From positions 806,001 to 870,000 of the forward strand of contig OY970336.1 in NCBI GenBank assembly GCA_963717455.1: a DNA stretch of 64,000 nt, read 5' to 3'. This DNA is from Bog-473 sp963717455. GTDB lineage: Bacteria > Actinomycetota > Acidimicrobiia > Acidimicrobiales > RAAP-2. Position numbers and translations under genes: made by a program. Shown in pieces: positions 19,164-27,640 of this stretch. Below the pieces are notes generated by a model. The model saw only the letters and a program-made list of their open reading frames with translations. It did not search any database and was not told the DNA's origin. Position 1 is the first letter of the stretch, and each line of letters opens with the position of its first letter.

Positions 19164-19168
19164 CTGAG

Positions 19169-19201
19169 CCTCCTCCTCCTCCTCCTCCTCCTCCTCCTCC
19201 T
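19169..19201 (-). repeat. (AGG)11 triplet repeat serving as Shine-Dalgarno
   Basis: On the minus strand AGG is repeated eleven times without interruption, separated by CTCAG from the ATG of the VOC gene. The tract provides many overlapping AGGAGG sites. Its length could change by slippage. Confidence 0.8.
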
Positions 19202-19370
19202 TCCTGCCCGCCTTATTTATGATCATCTGTCTCGACCCAAGGGTAGCGATGGCCCCTGTCGTCCTCAACCAGACCCCTGCCCCAATCCGGGACGGGGGGC
19301 GGCCCTTCGGCACCCATGGGACAGAGGCAGAGGACGTTGCAAGACGGCTCGGTTCAGGCCAAGCTGGCTT

Positions 19371-20114
19371 GTGCCCGAAAACCGATTCGTCGGGGAAATC
19401 GCCAGAACCTACGACCAACCTGGGACGGGGATGTGGGACGACGGCGTTCTCGAAGCGACCGTCGACTGCCTGGTCGAGTTGACTGACGGTGGAGCGGCGA
19501 TGGAGTTCGCTATTGGGACCGGCCGGGTCGCTGTCCCTTTGGCTGCCCGGGGCGTTCCGGTCACCGGGATCGAGTTGTCCGCCGACATGCTTGCTGTGTT
19601 GCGATCGAAACCCGAAGCGAGTGATATCAGGGCCGTCGAAGGCGACATGGCCGTGACGTTCGTGGAGGGCGAGTTCTCCCTCGTGTATCTGGTCTTCAAC
19701 ACAATCTCGAACCTGACGTCGCAGGACGAACAGGTCGCCTGCTTCGAAAACGCTGCCCGACATCTTCGCCCCGGTGGCCGCTTCGTGATCGAAACCAACG
19801 TGCCGGGTCTTCGCCAGTTACCACCCGGCAATTCCGGAGTCCCGTTCGCATTGACAGAGGACTACATCGGCATCGACGACTTCATTGACCGCACGCACAA
19901 GCAGATTTCCCGATCTCGGCACTTCAACCGACTCCCCAATGGCAGCTTTAGCGAATTCACAGCACCGTTCCGATATGTGTGGCCGGCTGAGTTGGACCTG
20001 ATGGCTCGGATCGCAGGAATGACGCTGGAACATCGATGGGCGTGGTGGGACCGCTCGCCGTTCACTGGCGAGAGCCGCAGTCATGTCAGCGTGTGGCGTC
20101 TTCCGGAGGCATAG
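19371..20114 (+). CDS. class I SAM-dependent methyltransferase
   Basis: The 247-residue product from GTG 19371 (VPENRFVGEIARTYDQPGTG) has SAM motif I AMEFAIGTGRVAVPLA, the acidic turn GIELSADML and a post-motif LRPGGRFVIETNVPG. The N-terminus fits the small-molecule methyltransferase group found near drug-resistance loci. The reading frame continues open upstream but overlaps the VOC gene in antisense, so it was trimmed. Confidence 0.82.
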   Translation: MPENRFVGEIARTYDQPGTGMWDDGVLEATVDCLVELTDGGAAMEFAIGTGRVAVPLAARGVPVTGIELSADMLAVLRSKPEASDIRAVEGDMAVTFVEGEFSLVYLVFNTISNLTSQDEQVACFENAARHLRPGGRFVIETNVPGLRQLPPGNSGVPFALTEDYIGIDDFIDRTHKQISRSRHFNRLPNGSFSEFTAPFRYVWPAELDLMARIAGMTLEHRWAWWDRSPFTGESRSHVSVWRLPEA

Positions 20115-20229
20115 ATGCAGTTGCAGACTGGTTCGCCGGGATCCGCAATCGTGGGGGCCAGCCTGCCCCCGTACGCCAATCGGGTAGGTGACCACATCTT
20201 TCGCGAGATCTGACTTAGTTTGCGTAGCG

Positions 20230-20931
20230 ATGAGTTTCGGCACTAGCCCAAGGCTTCGGACTTGTCCCAATGCCCTTTTCATCGCGGTCTTGACATTCAG
20301 CCTCGTGTCCTTGGCGTCGTCCTCCGCTGAAGCTCTTGGCCCAGGCCAATTGCAGCGAAGCTCGGCTCGGGTTCAGCTCGTCTCTGCTGCACCAAGCCTG
20401 ATGAGTCAGTGCGCTGCGGCTGCGACCTTGGTCCAGATTCCCGTCCCGTGTCCGAGCCTTGTTCCTACCCACAACGGGGAAGCACTGGGGTGTCCGGCGC
20501 CAGTGGGGGCGCAGGTTGCCCCGTGTGTGGGCCTGGAGGGTGCAACCCAATATCGAGTGTTCTTTCTGAACTTCGAAGACTTTGACGTACCTGATGGCTA
20601 CGTCGGAATAGATGGCAAACCCGTCGGCCATCTATTCCTCGAGGCGCGGAGGCTGGTTGATGCTCCAAAGGTGCCGTGCGTCGGCGGCAGGCGGTCTGGC
20701 GCGATCGATATCAAAGGATGGCGAACGATCCTCTACGTGTGCCCGAGGGACAGCTCCTACATCGAACGGGTTGCTCGCCACGGTGAGGGTGCCAATGTTG
20801 GTCATGTCCTCCTCGATTGGAGGGTCAACGGCGTTGAATACGTCGCGAGCGCCCACGGCCACACGACTGCGAACGTCGCCCTCCTCCGGCGCCTTGTGGG
20901 TTCTCTGACGCTTGTTCAATCGCCGAGTTGA
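20230..20931 (+). CDS. secreted protein of unknown function
   Basis: The 233-residue product has a signal peptide (LFIAVLTFSLVSLASSSAEA) and several cysteines (CAAAATLVQIPVPCPS, LGCPAPVGAQVAPCVG). The core EDFDVPDGYVGIDGKPVGHL followed by HTTANVALLRRLVGSL has no family I recognise. Similar unnamed secreted proteins occur in Acidimicrobiia. The ATG at 20230 is preferred over the one at 20188, which would precede a long non-hydrophobic lead. Confidence 0.62.
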   Translation: MSFGTSPRLRTCPNALFIAVLTFSLVSLASSSAEALGPGQLQRSSARVQLVSAAPSLMSQCAAAATLVQIPVPCPSLVPTHNGEALGCPAPVGAQVAPCVGLEGATQYRVFFLNFEDFDVPDGYVGIDGKPVGHLFLEARRLVDAPKVPCVGGRRSGAIDIKGWRTILYVCPRDSSYIERVARHGEGANVGHVLLDWRVNGVEYVASAHGHTTANVALLRRLVGSLTLVQSPS

Positions 20932-20969
20932 CGGTATCCCCGTACCGGAACTGGGACCACCAGTTCCAG

Positions 20970-21372
20970 CGGAAATCACGGCGTGGTCCGACCGATCAGA
21001 GGAGATGGTCGCGGGGGTAATCGTCGACGCCGTTTCCGTGCTGGCGGAGCTGACGGCAACCGGAATGCCCTGCTACGCCCTCACCAACATGGAGGCGGAG
21101 ACTTACCCGCTGCGTGTGGCACGGTATGAGTTCTTCTCTCTCTTCAACGGGATCGTGGTGTCAGGCTTTGAAGGCACCGCAAAGCCAAACCCAGCCATAT
21201 TTCACATCGTCGTTGGCCGTGCTTCGGCCTCTCGCCAACTCACACCCTCTTTGTTGACGACCGGCTGGAAAACGTGGACGTGGCACGGTCTTGTCGGTTT
21301 CAAGTTCACCATTACCACGGACCTAAAAGCCTTCAGGCAACGCTCGCAAACTCGCAGCTACTACCCGGCTAG
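20970..21372 (+). pseudogene. HAD-IA hydrolase, N-terminally truncated and frameshifted
   Basis: Frame A gives EMVAGVIVDAVSVLAELT, the motif II region YALTNMEAETYPLRVARY, FFSLFNGIVVSGFEG and motif III KPNPAIF. It then breaks. Frame B resumes with LSPTHTLFVDDRLENVDVAR (motif IV, two Asp) and stops at 21370-21372. The N-terminal DxD nucleophile motif is absent. The gene therefore lacks its catalytic Asp and has an indel near 21220. It is a non-functional relic of a phosphatase of the YihX type. Confidence 0.75.
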
Positions 21373-21433
21373 CTCCGTCTTGGGGGGTGTCCCCGACCGT
21401 CGGTCGCGAGTGTTGAGGGATCCGAAGACAGGA

Positions 21434-22387
21434 TCAGTTTGGCGTGGCTGCGATACCGACAATGGGTGCATTGAGTCGCGTCCCGCCAAGCGAACCCTCG
21501 AAGGGTGCATCGCCAAAAGCAAAGACGCCACCGTCTGCCGCAACGAGCCAGTACCCGGGCCCATCGGGGTTCACGGCCATGCCGGTGATCTCCCGGTTCA
21601 GCTTCTGACCACCCATGGAGCCCGAGAAGGTGCCGTCCCCGAAGCTGAACACGCCCCCGTCGGAGGCTACCAGCCAGTAGCCCTTGCCCGTGGGTGGGGC
21701 CGCTATGCCCACGATGGGCTTGTTCAGCGGCTTGCCACCCATAGAGCCGTAGAAGTTCGCGTCGCCGAACGCGAAGACACCCCCGTCGCTCGCGGCCAGC
21801 CAGTAGCCCTTCCCGTCAGGAGTGGAGGCAATCCCAACTACCGAGCCGACCAAGGGGAGGTTCGCCACGCCGCCCAGGGGGGTGGCATCACCACAACCCA
21901 GCACCCCACCGTTCTCGCTCACCAAGAAGAACCCACGGCCACTGCTCGTCGGCGCGATCCCGCTCCATCCGCCGAACGCTCCGCTGAGACCTGAGCAGCC
22001 GAGCTGTCCGGGCGTGGTCGCGGCCCCGAATCCCGAAGGAAGCGAAGAGAAGTTCGCGATCCAGTAACCCGGACTCGCACCTGCTGCGGCGATTCCCACA
22101 CAGTTGATGTAGCTGATGACTTGGCCCGAGTTGGCCAAGGAAGCTGCCGAGATGTTGATCGTTGGTCCGAACGCGAAGGGACACAGTCCAGGCGATCCCG
22201 CTTGAGGAGCACCCGATCCCTCGAATGGCGCGTTGTAAGCGAACACGCCCCCGTCCCATCCCACCAGCCAATAGCCAGGTGCCGGGCTGGTATGGGAAGA
22301 CGAACTTGCCACCCCAGGGGACACGTCGGTCAGGAGACTGGCCAGCGTCAGTATCAAGGCCGCCGCCGAGACCCTTGCGACACTCAT
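21434..22387 (-). CDS. secreted GYWLVASDGGVFSFG-repeat protein
   Basis: The protein has 317 residues, a signal peptide (VSAAALILTLASLLTDVSPG) and five to six repeats with the core GKGYWLVASDGGVFSFGDG, each spaced about 45 residues, plus two degenerate N-terminal copies. The repeats are related to those of the deacetylase at 6165. It carries no enzymatic domain and is probably a surface adhesin- or propeller-like scaffold. It ends abruptly after IVGIAATPN, which is mid-repeat in the family, so the C-terminus may be cut. Confidence 0.8.
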   Translation of the reverse strand: MSVARVSAAALILTLASLLTDVSPGVASSSSHTSPAPGYWLVGWDGGVFAYNAPFEGSGAPQAGSPGLCPFAFGPTINISAASLANSGQVISYINCVGIAAAGASPGYWIANFSSLPSGFGAATTPGQLGCSGLSGAFGGWSGIAPTSSGRGFFLVSENGGVLGCGDATPLGGVANLPLVGSVVGIASTPDGKGYWLAASDGGVFAFGDANFYGSMGGKPLNKPIVGIAAPPTGKGYWLVASDGGVFSFGDGTFSGSMGGQKLNREITGMAVNPDGPGYWLVAADGGVFAFGDAPFEGSLGGTRLNAPIVGIAATPN

Positions 22388-22583
22388 GACGCAGCACCTC
22401 CTGACTAGGTGGCCCGATGCTACGTTGCCGCGTCAGACGAGGAAACCTTCGGCCGAGTTGAGACATACACCCATTACGCATCGGGTAGGAGTCAGTTATA
22501 CCGACCGACCCTCGCCGGTTATCCTCGGACCACAATGGCGCGACGGACGCGCCTCGTATTGCCCGCTCGTAAGGTCGTCAAAG

Positions 22584-23609
22584 TCAGCCGAAGAACACCT
22601 CGGCCTCCGCAAACAGCTCCGGTGATACCAGCTTGAGAATGGCCGTCGCTTCGGCCAACGGCACCAGCTCAATGGCGGTGCCATGCAGGGCCACCATCTG
22701 GCCCGAGTGCCCGTCGTGCAAGGCGTCAACGGCGTGAAGCCCGAAACGGGTGGCAAGGACCCGATCGAAGGCCGTGGGGGTACCACCTCGCTGCACATGA
22801 CCCAAGACGGTGGCGCGCGCCTCTTTGGCGGTCCGCCGGGCGATCTCCTCCTCCAGAAACGTCCCGATGCCGATGAGCCGCTCATGTCCGAACGCGTCGA
22901 CCTCATGCGGGCGCGCGGGCATCGTGCCCTCTATCGGCAACGCACCCTCCGCCACCACGACAATAGGGGCATATTGGCTGGCGAATCGCCGCTCGATGAA
23001 CCCGCACACTTCCTCGATCGAAAACGGCCTTTCGGGAATCAGGATCACATTCGCCCCACCGGCCATGCCGGAGTGCAAGGCGATCCAGCCGGAGTAACGC
23101 CCCATAACTTCGACTATGAGCACCCTGTGGTGGCTCTCGGCCGTTGTGTGGAGACGATCGATGGCCTCGGTGGCGATCGTGACCGCCGTGTCGAATCCGA
23201 ACGTGTAGTCGGTTCCATTGAGGTCGTTGTCGATGGTCTTGGGCACCCCGATGATCGCTAGACCGGCGGCCGCGAGCCTTGTCGCCACGCCGAGGGTGTC
23301 TTCACCGCCAATGGCGATGAGAGCGTCGAGACCCAACCGTTCTACGGTCTGGAGGACACGGTGCTCACCGTCCGCGGAGTTGTATGGGTTCGTACGACTA
23401 GAGCCAAGGATGGTCCCGCCACGAGGCAGGATACCTCGGACATCGGAAACATCCAGCGGTGCGGAATCTCCATCGAGCGCTCCGCGCCAACCATCGCGGA
23501 ATCCCACGAATTGGTCTCGGTGAACCTGAACGCCCTTCCGGACAACAGCCCGAATAACGGCGTTCAGCCCCGGGCAGTCCCCGCCACCAGTCAGCACACC
23601 GATCCGCAC
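22584..23609 (-). CDS. pfkA: 6-phosphofructokinase, predicted PPi-dependent type
   Basis: The 341-residue enzyme phosphorylates fructose 6-phosphate in glycolysis. It has the family motifs TGGGDCPGLNA, PRGGTILGSSR, VPKTIDNDL and EVMGRYSGWIA. In E. coli numbering Gly104 of ATP enzymes is Asp here (GGEDT, residues 101-105) and Gly124 is Lys (PKTIDND, residues 123-129). This D104/K124 pair is the signature of actinobacterial group III enzymes using pyrophosphate, such as that of Amycolatopsis methanolica. The start is GTG 23609. Confidence 0.9.
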   Translation of the reverse strand: MRIGVLTGGGDCPGLNAVIRAVVRKGVQVHRDQFVGFRDGWRGALDGDSAPLDVSDVRGILPRGGTILGSSRTNPYNSADGEHRVLQTVERLGLDALIAIGGEDTLGVATRLAAAGLAIIGVPKTIDNDLNGTDYTFGFDTAVTIATEAIDRLHTTAESHHRVLIVEVMGRYSGWIALHSGMAGGANVILIPERPFSIEEVCGFIERRFASQYAPIVVVAEGALPIEGTMPARPHEVDAFGHERLIGIGTFLEEEIARRTAKEARATVLGHVQRGGTPTAFDRVLATRFGLHAVDALHDGHSGQMVALHGTAIELVPLAEATAILKLVSPELFAEAEVFFG

Positions 23610-23776
23610 TCACGATGAGTGTAGCGACGCGGGACGACCGAGTCCTCCGGGAGATGTACGAGTGGTCTGAACACCTGTCACGCTTGAGGATCATGCGACA
23701 AAGGCGTTCACGGATGTCTGCGCGTTGCGGTAGGACTTGAAATGTGCCCCCGATTCAGCATGCCGGGACAGTGCGC

Positions 23777-24298
23777 CTACTGGCGCAATCCCACCACGGT
23801 GACTTCTAGGTCCAGGGGCGCTCCTGGTACCGGGGTACACGGTGTCGGGCTGCACACCCCTTCGCCTGGGACAAATGGCACGATGACTGAGGCGGATCCT
23901 GCTCGGATCGCTCTTAGGGTGGCGGTGAAGCGGGCGCCAGAGTGACTGCTCGTTAGCACCTTCACGACCTGACCATCCGAGATGCGTGGTGGCCCTGGCC
24001 ACGTGCCGCCGGACATAGCACTGCCTCCTGTCATCACGATGTCCGAGCCAACCTGCACGCAGGTTGAGGTCGGCTGACCGTCTGCGTTTGCATTCACGGT
24101 GACTGTTCCGCTTGAACAGGTGGGACTGGTGGGAACCGTGGCTGTAACGCCAGGAGGTGCCTTCGTGGTCGGGGTCGATGGAGTCAGTTGGCTCGGTCCC
24201 GTCGATTGTGAAGACGCCGACGGCGAGTGCGAGGGCGATGAACAGCCAGCTACGAACAACCCCAGGGTTGCCATGAGGGCCAGTCGCCGGGTTGCCAT
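23777..24298 (-). CDS. lipoprotein of unknown function
   Basis: The 173-residue product has a lipoprotein signal with lipobox LFVAGC, a Ser/Thr/Pro-rich linker and a small C-terminal domain (DIVMTGGSAMSGGTWPGPPR to PLDLEVTVVGLR) with paired cysteines. It is likely anchored to the outer face of the membrane. No enzymatic motif is visible. Confidence 0.75.
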   Translation of the reverse strand: MATRRLALMATLGLFVAGCSSPSHSPSASSQSTGPSQLTPSTPTTKAPPGVTATVPTSPTCSSGTVTVNANADGQPTSTCVQVGSDIVMTGGSAMSGGTWPGPPRISDGQVVKVLTSSHSGARFTATLRAIRAGSASVIVPFVPGEGVCSPTPCTPVPGAPLDLEVTVVGLRQ

Positions 24299-24676
24299 AC
24301 CGTCAAGCTACCGACTACCGACCGGTCCAATGGATCGGGCGAGCCCTGCATTGGGTCGCGCTACCAGGGGTGAGCCCCTGTCCGCCGGCTAGGTGAGATA
24401 TTTGAGCAGGACCAACCGACGTGGAAGTTGTTGGCGAGCGCAGCAGCCGAAGAAGGGCTGAGTAGGTCATGGCTTGTGGCCTAGACCTTGTGGGCGATGA
24501 GTGCGACCAAGATTCTGATTGACGTGGCAGCGGGAGCGGGTATCTGGTCCGCGGCGTTGGCCACGAACGTGCTCTCTTCAAGACGCACGCCCGTCCTCTA
24601 AAAAAATCTAAAAGGCGACGTCATAGAACCTTGACCCCTGACGTCTGAGAACATGCCTCTCATATGCGTGCCTTGA
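24299..24676. other. intergenic, nothing recognised
   Basis: No plausible gene. A short A-rich run (TCTAAAAAAATCTAAAAGG, near 24597) is the only compositional anomaly. Confidence 0.4.
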
Positions 24677-24898
24677 GATGCGGCTTCTAAGCGAACGACG
24701 GAGCCCCGGCGGCGACCGCCCGCCGTTGCCGAGTATCCGCTTCCTGTTGAGCACGGCACGTGCCCAATTTGCGGACACAGTGAGGACGACCATTCCCTCT
24801 GGGCACCATTCGCATGCGAGGGTTGGGCCGGTTGCCTTGTCGAAGGCTGCACGACCTGCTGGCGCATGTGGCCGGTCGGATACAAAGACGAGAGGTAG
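24677..24898 (+). other. cysteine-rich reading frame without a start codon
   Basis: A 73-codon frame between two stops encodes HGTCPICGHSEDDHSLWAPF followed by CEGWAGCLVEGCTTCWRM. The spacing of CxxC, H, C, C, CxxC looks like a zinc ribbon. There is no ATG, GTG or TTG before the cysteines, so it is either a remnant that lost its start or coincidence. Confidence 0.3.
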
Positions 24899-24916
24899 GT
24901 GACCCCGAACGCCGGT

Positions 24917-25933
24917 TCAAGGCACGCCGGATTCCTCCTCCGAGGACGTTTCAGTGTCGCCCTGGAACCGCTTCAGCCAATCTCCCAGCTGCCTGCCGAG
25001 ACCCTGGACGCCGCCCGCCGTGCGCTCGAGAACTCCAGAGAACCGGTCCCGGTAGTGGATCACCGCAGCATCGAACTCTGCTGACGGAGGGGATTCGTGT
25101 CCGCGCCGTACATATTCTCCGCTCATAATCCGATCGAATTCTCCCGAACGGACCCAGGCATTGAGTTCCTTGACGCGGCGAACTGCGACAGGATGAGTGA
25201 GGCTCAACTCGGACCAGAAACGTGCTTGGCGAGAGAATAGGTCCTCTTCATCCTGGTAGGCATCTGCCTGCTCCAAAAACGCATCGAAGTTCATTCCGGG
25301 TAGCGCACCACCAGCTAGACGCATCAGAACGTGGCAGGGAACGAGTGGGTCCCCCATCACGAGCGCAGCGGCTCGATCCGAAGACATCTCCGCTGCCCGT
25401 GCCCACTCGAGTAGCGCGTAGTACATGCCACGCACCGGCAGCCCGAGGAGCAACGACTTGGGAAGAGCACCCTTCATGAACTGATGAAGGAGCACCAGAG
25501 CAGTGGTGTAGTACGTGTGTTCGGAGAGCACATGCCCGACCTCGTGGCCGAGGACTGCCTTGGTTTCGTCAGGCGTATACGAGCCGATGAGAGACGAGTT
25601 CACGACGACGATCGGTGTCTTCGCGCCGATCGCCATGGCGTTCACCTCTGGATCGTTGATCACATATAGGTCCGGTGTCCGATCGAGGTCTAGAATCGAG
25701 ACGCACTCGACGTATTGAACCCAGACCTGTGGGATCTGCTGTTCGCCGATGCGGACCGCGTTGCCGATGACGATCTGGCGTGTACGTCGTTCGTGACCCA
25801 AATCGGTGAGCCTTTTTACAACCTGATCGAGGAGCGGCACCGCGTGGAGAGCAGACGTTGCAGCTCGGTCAGCGGGGTGCTCGTACGCTTTGGGGCTGAT
25901 CTCTTTGAATTGACGGGTCGCTTCAAGTGTCAC
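24917..25933 (-). CDS. M48-family metallopeptidase
   Basis: The protein has HEVGH (zinc-binding HExxH) and a downstream Glu in the AEMSSDRAA region, typical of M48 peptidases. A hydrophobic stretch follows HExxH (YYTTALVLLHQFM and LPKSLLLGLPVRGMYYALL), as in membrane-associated HtpX-like enzymes. I place the start at GTG 25933 (VTLEATRQFKEISPKAYEHP), because sequence further upstream (to 26299) is antisense-like and Arg-rich. It is expected to act in envelope protein quality control. Confidence 0.8.
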   Translation of the reverse strand: MTLEATRQFKEISPKAYEHPADRAATSALHAVPLLDQVVKRLTDLGHERRTRQIVIGNAVRIGEQQIPQVWVQYVECVSILDLDRTPDLYVINDPEVNAMAIGAKTPIVVVNSSLIGSYTPDETKAVLGHEVGHVLSEHTYYTTALVLLHQFMKGALPKSLLLGLPVRGMYYALLEWARAAEMSSDRAAALVMGDPLVPCHVLMRLAGGALPGMNFDAFLEQADAYQDEEDLFSRQARFWSELSLTHPVAVRRVKELNAWVRSGEFDRIMSGEYVRRGHESPPSAEFDAAVIHYRDRFSGVLERTAGGVQGLGRQLGDWLKRFQGDTETSSEEESGVP

Positions 25934-26064
25934 GGCTTCCCAATCACTCGGTCTCAGAGACAGCTTACGAGACGAAACCAACCAGTTTTCGTGGGCCGCC
26001 CATTCGCTCTTGATGCCCCAGTTCGCCTGCGTGCCGGGCCGGGGGCATATCGATCCCCCATCGG

Positions 26065-26498
26065 CTACCTCGCCTTGGCGAGCAGCCGGTCTGTAGCCTC
26101 GTCGGGCACGCCGTCGAAGTAGTGGTCGAGCACTGCACCGAACGCCGGGTCGTCGGGGTCGGCTCGGTGGAACAGTGTCATCGAGGAACGGAGCTTCATG
26201 GCATCGACCGGCCCGAGGACATCGGTGGCCGAAACCCCCGATAGGGCGAGGAGCCGGGACACGGTCTTGTGAGGCGTGGCCCGAGGACAGGGTGGACAAG
26301 TTATGTGGCGGCCTCGTCGAGCGGCGCTAGGGCGAAGAACCGCGCTGTGTCGCTCATGCCGAGTCCGGCCAACTGGGGCAAGACGAACCACATCCAGTGG
26401 GATCGTTTGCGTCCGGCGGCCAACTCGTCGAGGGCACGGGCGAAGGTGCCGTGGTCGTCCTGGGCGTCTACGAAGCGTTGGAGATGGGTGACCGTCAT
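26065..26498 (-). pseudogene. DUF1810 family protein, nonsense and frameshift
   Basis: From ATG 26498 the frame gives HLQRFVDAQDDHGTFARALD and GRKRSHWMWFVLPQLAGLG, the classic DUF1810 core. It then hits TAA after LDEAAT, where family members have Tyr. The same frame continues LVHPVLGPRLT, then a second frame carries LLALSGVSATDVLGPVDAMK and the C-terminus LDHYFDGVPDEATDRLL, ending at 26065. There is thus one stop and one indel. Function of the family is unknown. Confidence 0.8.
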
Positions 26499-26691
26499 GT
26501 AGCCAGTCTGGCCGCCAGGGAATAGCGATGGCAGCCGGACGGATGTTCCATACGGCTCTGCCAACGTTCCCACAAGTTCGTCGCTCTGCACCCACGCCAA
26601 GACTGGACCTGGATCTGATGCCAGGTGCCCCTGTACGCCTGGGCGCTCCCCGGGAGGCAGCAGCTGCGCTCCGAGGTGATACTTGGCACCT

Positions 26692-27440
26692 ATGTCGGAC
26701 CTGTGGCAAGAGGCCCCTGAGGCGTCCCAGAGATTCGGTGCACAAGCTGCCGACTATGACCGTTATCGGCCTCGGTACCCGGAGGGCGTGTTCGACGACA
26801 TAGTACAAATCGCCGACATCTCCGTCGGATCGGAAGTGATCGAGATTGGAGCTGGTACTGGCATCGCGACGGAACCCCTGGTACGACGTGGGTTGTCGAT
26901 GACAGCCATCGAACCGTCACCCGAGATGGCCGCCTTGGGCCGCGCCAAGCTCGGGGATAGGGTTCAGTCTTCGTGGGGCGCTTCGAGGACTATGAGGCGC
27001 CGGGTCCGGTCCAGTTGGTTGCAGCTTTCAACGCCTGGCACTGGGTGGAACCCGAAGTGGCAGTGAATCGGGTGGCAGAGCTCCTGGCACCTGGTGGCTG
27101 CCTTGCCATGGTGTGGACAGAAGTCCTCTCGTGGGGGGAGGAGCCATTCGAGGATCGCCTGACCGAGGTGAGCGGTCATCCCTGGGTGAAGCGACTGGAT
27201 CACGTTGATGGCTCCATGAAGCCCATTCACAGCGACTCCCGCTTCGAGGACCCTCTGGTTCTCCATCACGCATTTGAACGCACACTTGATGCCCCTACGT
27301 TCGTAGCGGTCACGAAGACCTACGGGGGTCATCGAACAGACGAGCAATACGACGCCATTACGAGGGTCATCGACGATGAATTCGATGGATCGATCACCAA
27401 GGTCGAGGATGCAGCCCTCTACATCTCGAGGCTTCGTTAA
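26692..27440 (+). pseudogene. class I methyltransferase, frameshifted
   Basis: The frame from ATG 26692 encodes the N-terminal half of a TehB/UbiE-like methyltransferase: AADYDRYRPRYPEGVFDD, motif I VIEIGAGTGIATEPL and AIEPSPEM. It runs out of frame after LGDRVQ near 26965. The other half, from about 26970 (GRFEDYEAPGPVQLVAAFNA, then LLAPGGCLAMVW), is in another frame and ends at 27440. A single base indel explains it. Confidence 0.8.
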
Positions 27441-27494
27441 CCGGGCGGCGACCTATCCCAGTACATTGCCGGGACGAGGGCTGCTGGTGGTTGG

Positions 27495-27640
27495 TTAGGC
27501 AGGTTGAACCCACAAGACTCGACACTGACATCTGTCCTGGCCGAAGTTGTCTCGCCACTCGAACTCCACTCGGCCACCCGGAGTGAGTTCGCGATAACCC
27601 TCTCCTCGAACCTGAGAGAAGTGGACGAACCCGAGCCCTA
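27495..27640 (-). pseudogene. cold-shock-domain gene remnant cut by IS1182 element
   Basis: The minus strand encodes GFVHFSQVRGEGYRELTPGG and VEFEWRDNFGQDRCQCRVLW before a TAA. This is the C-terminal half of a cold-shock domain (RNP2 motif FVHFS). The N-terminal half, including RNP1, is absent, and the homology stops just where the IS1182-type element begins. Confidence 0.6.
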
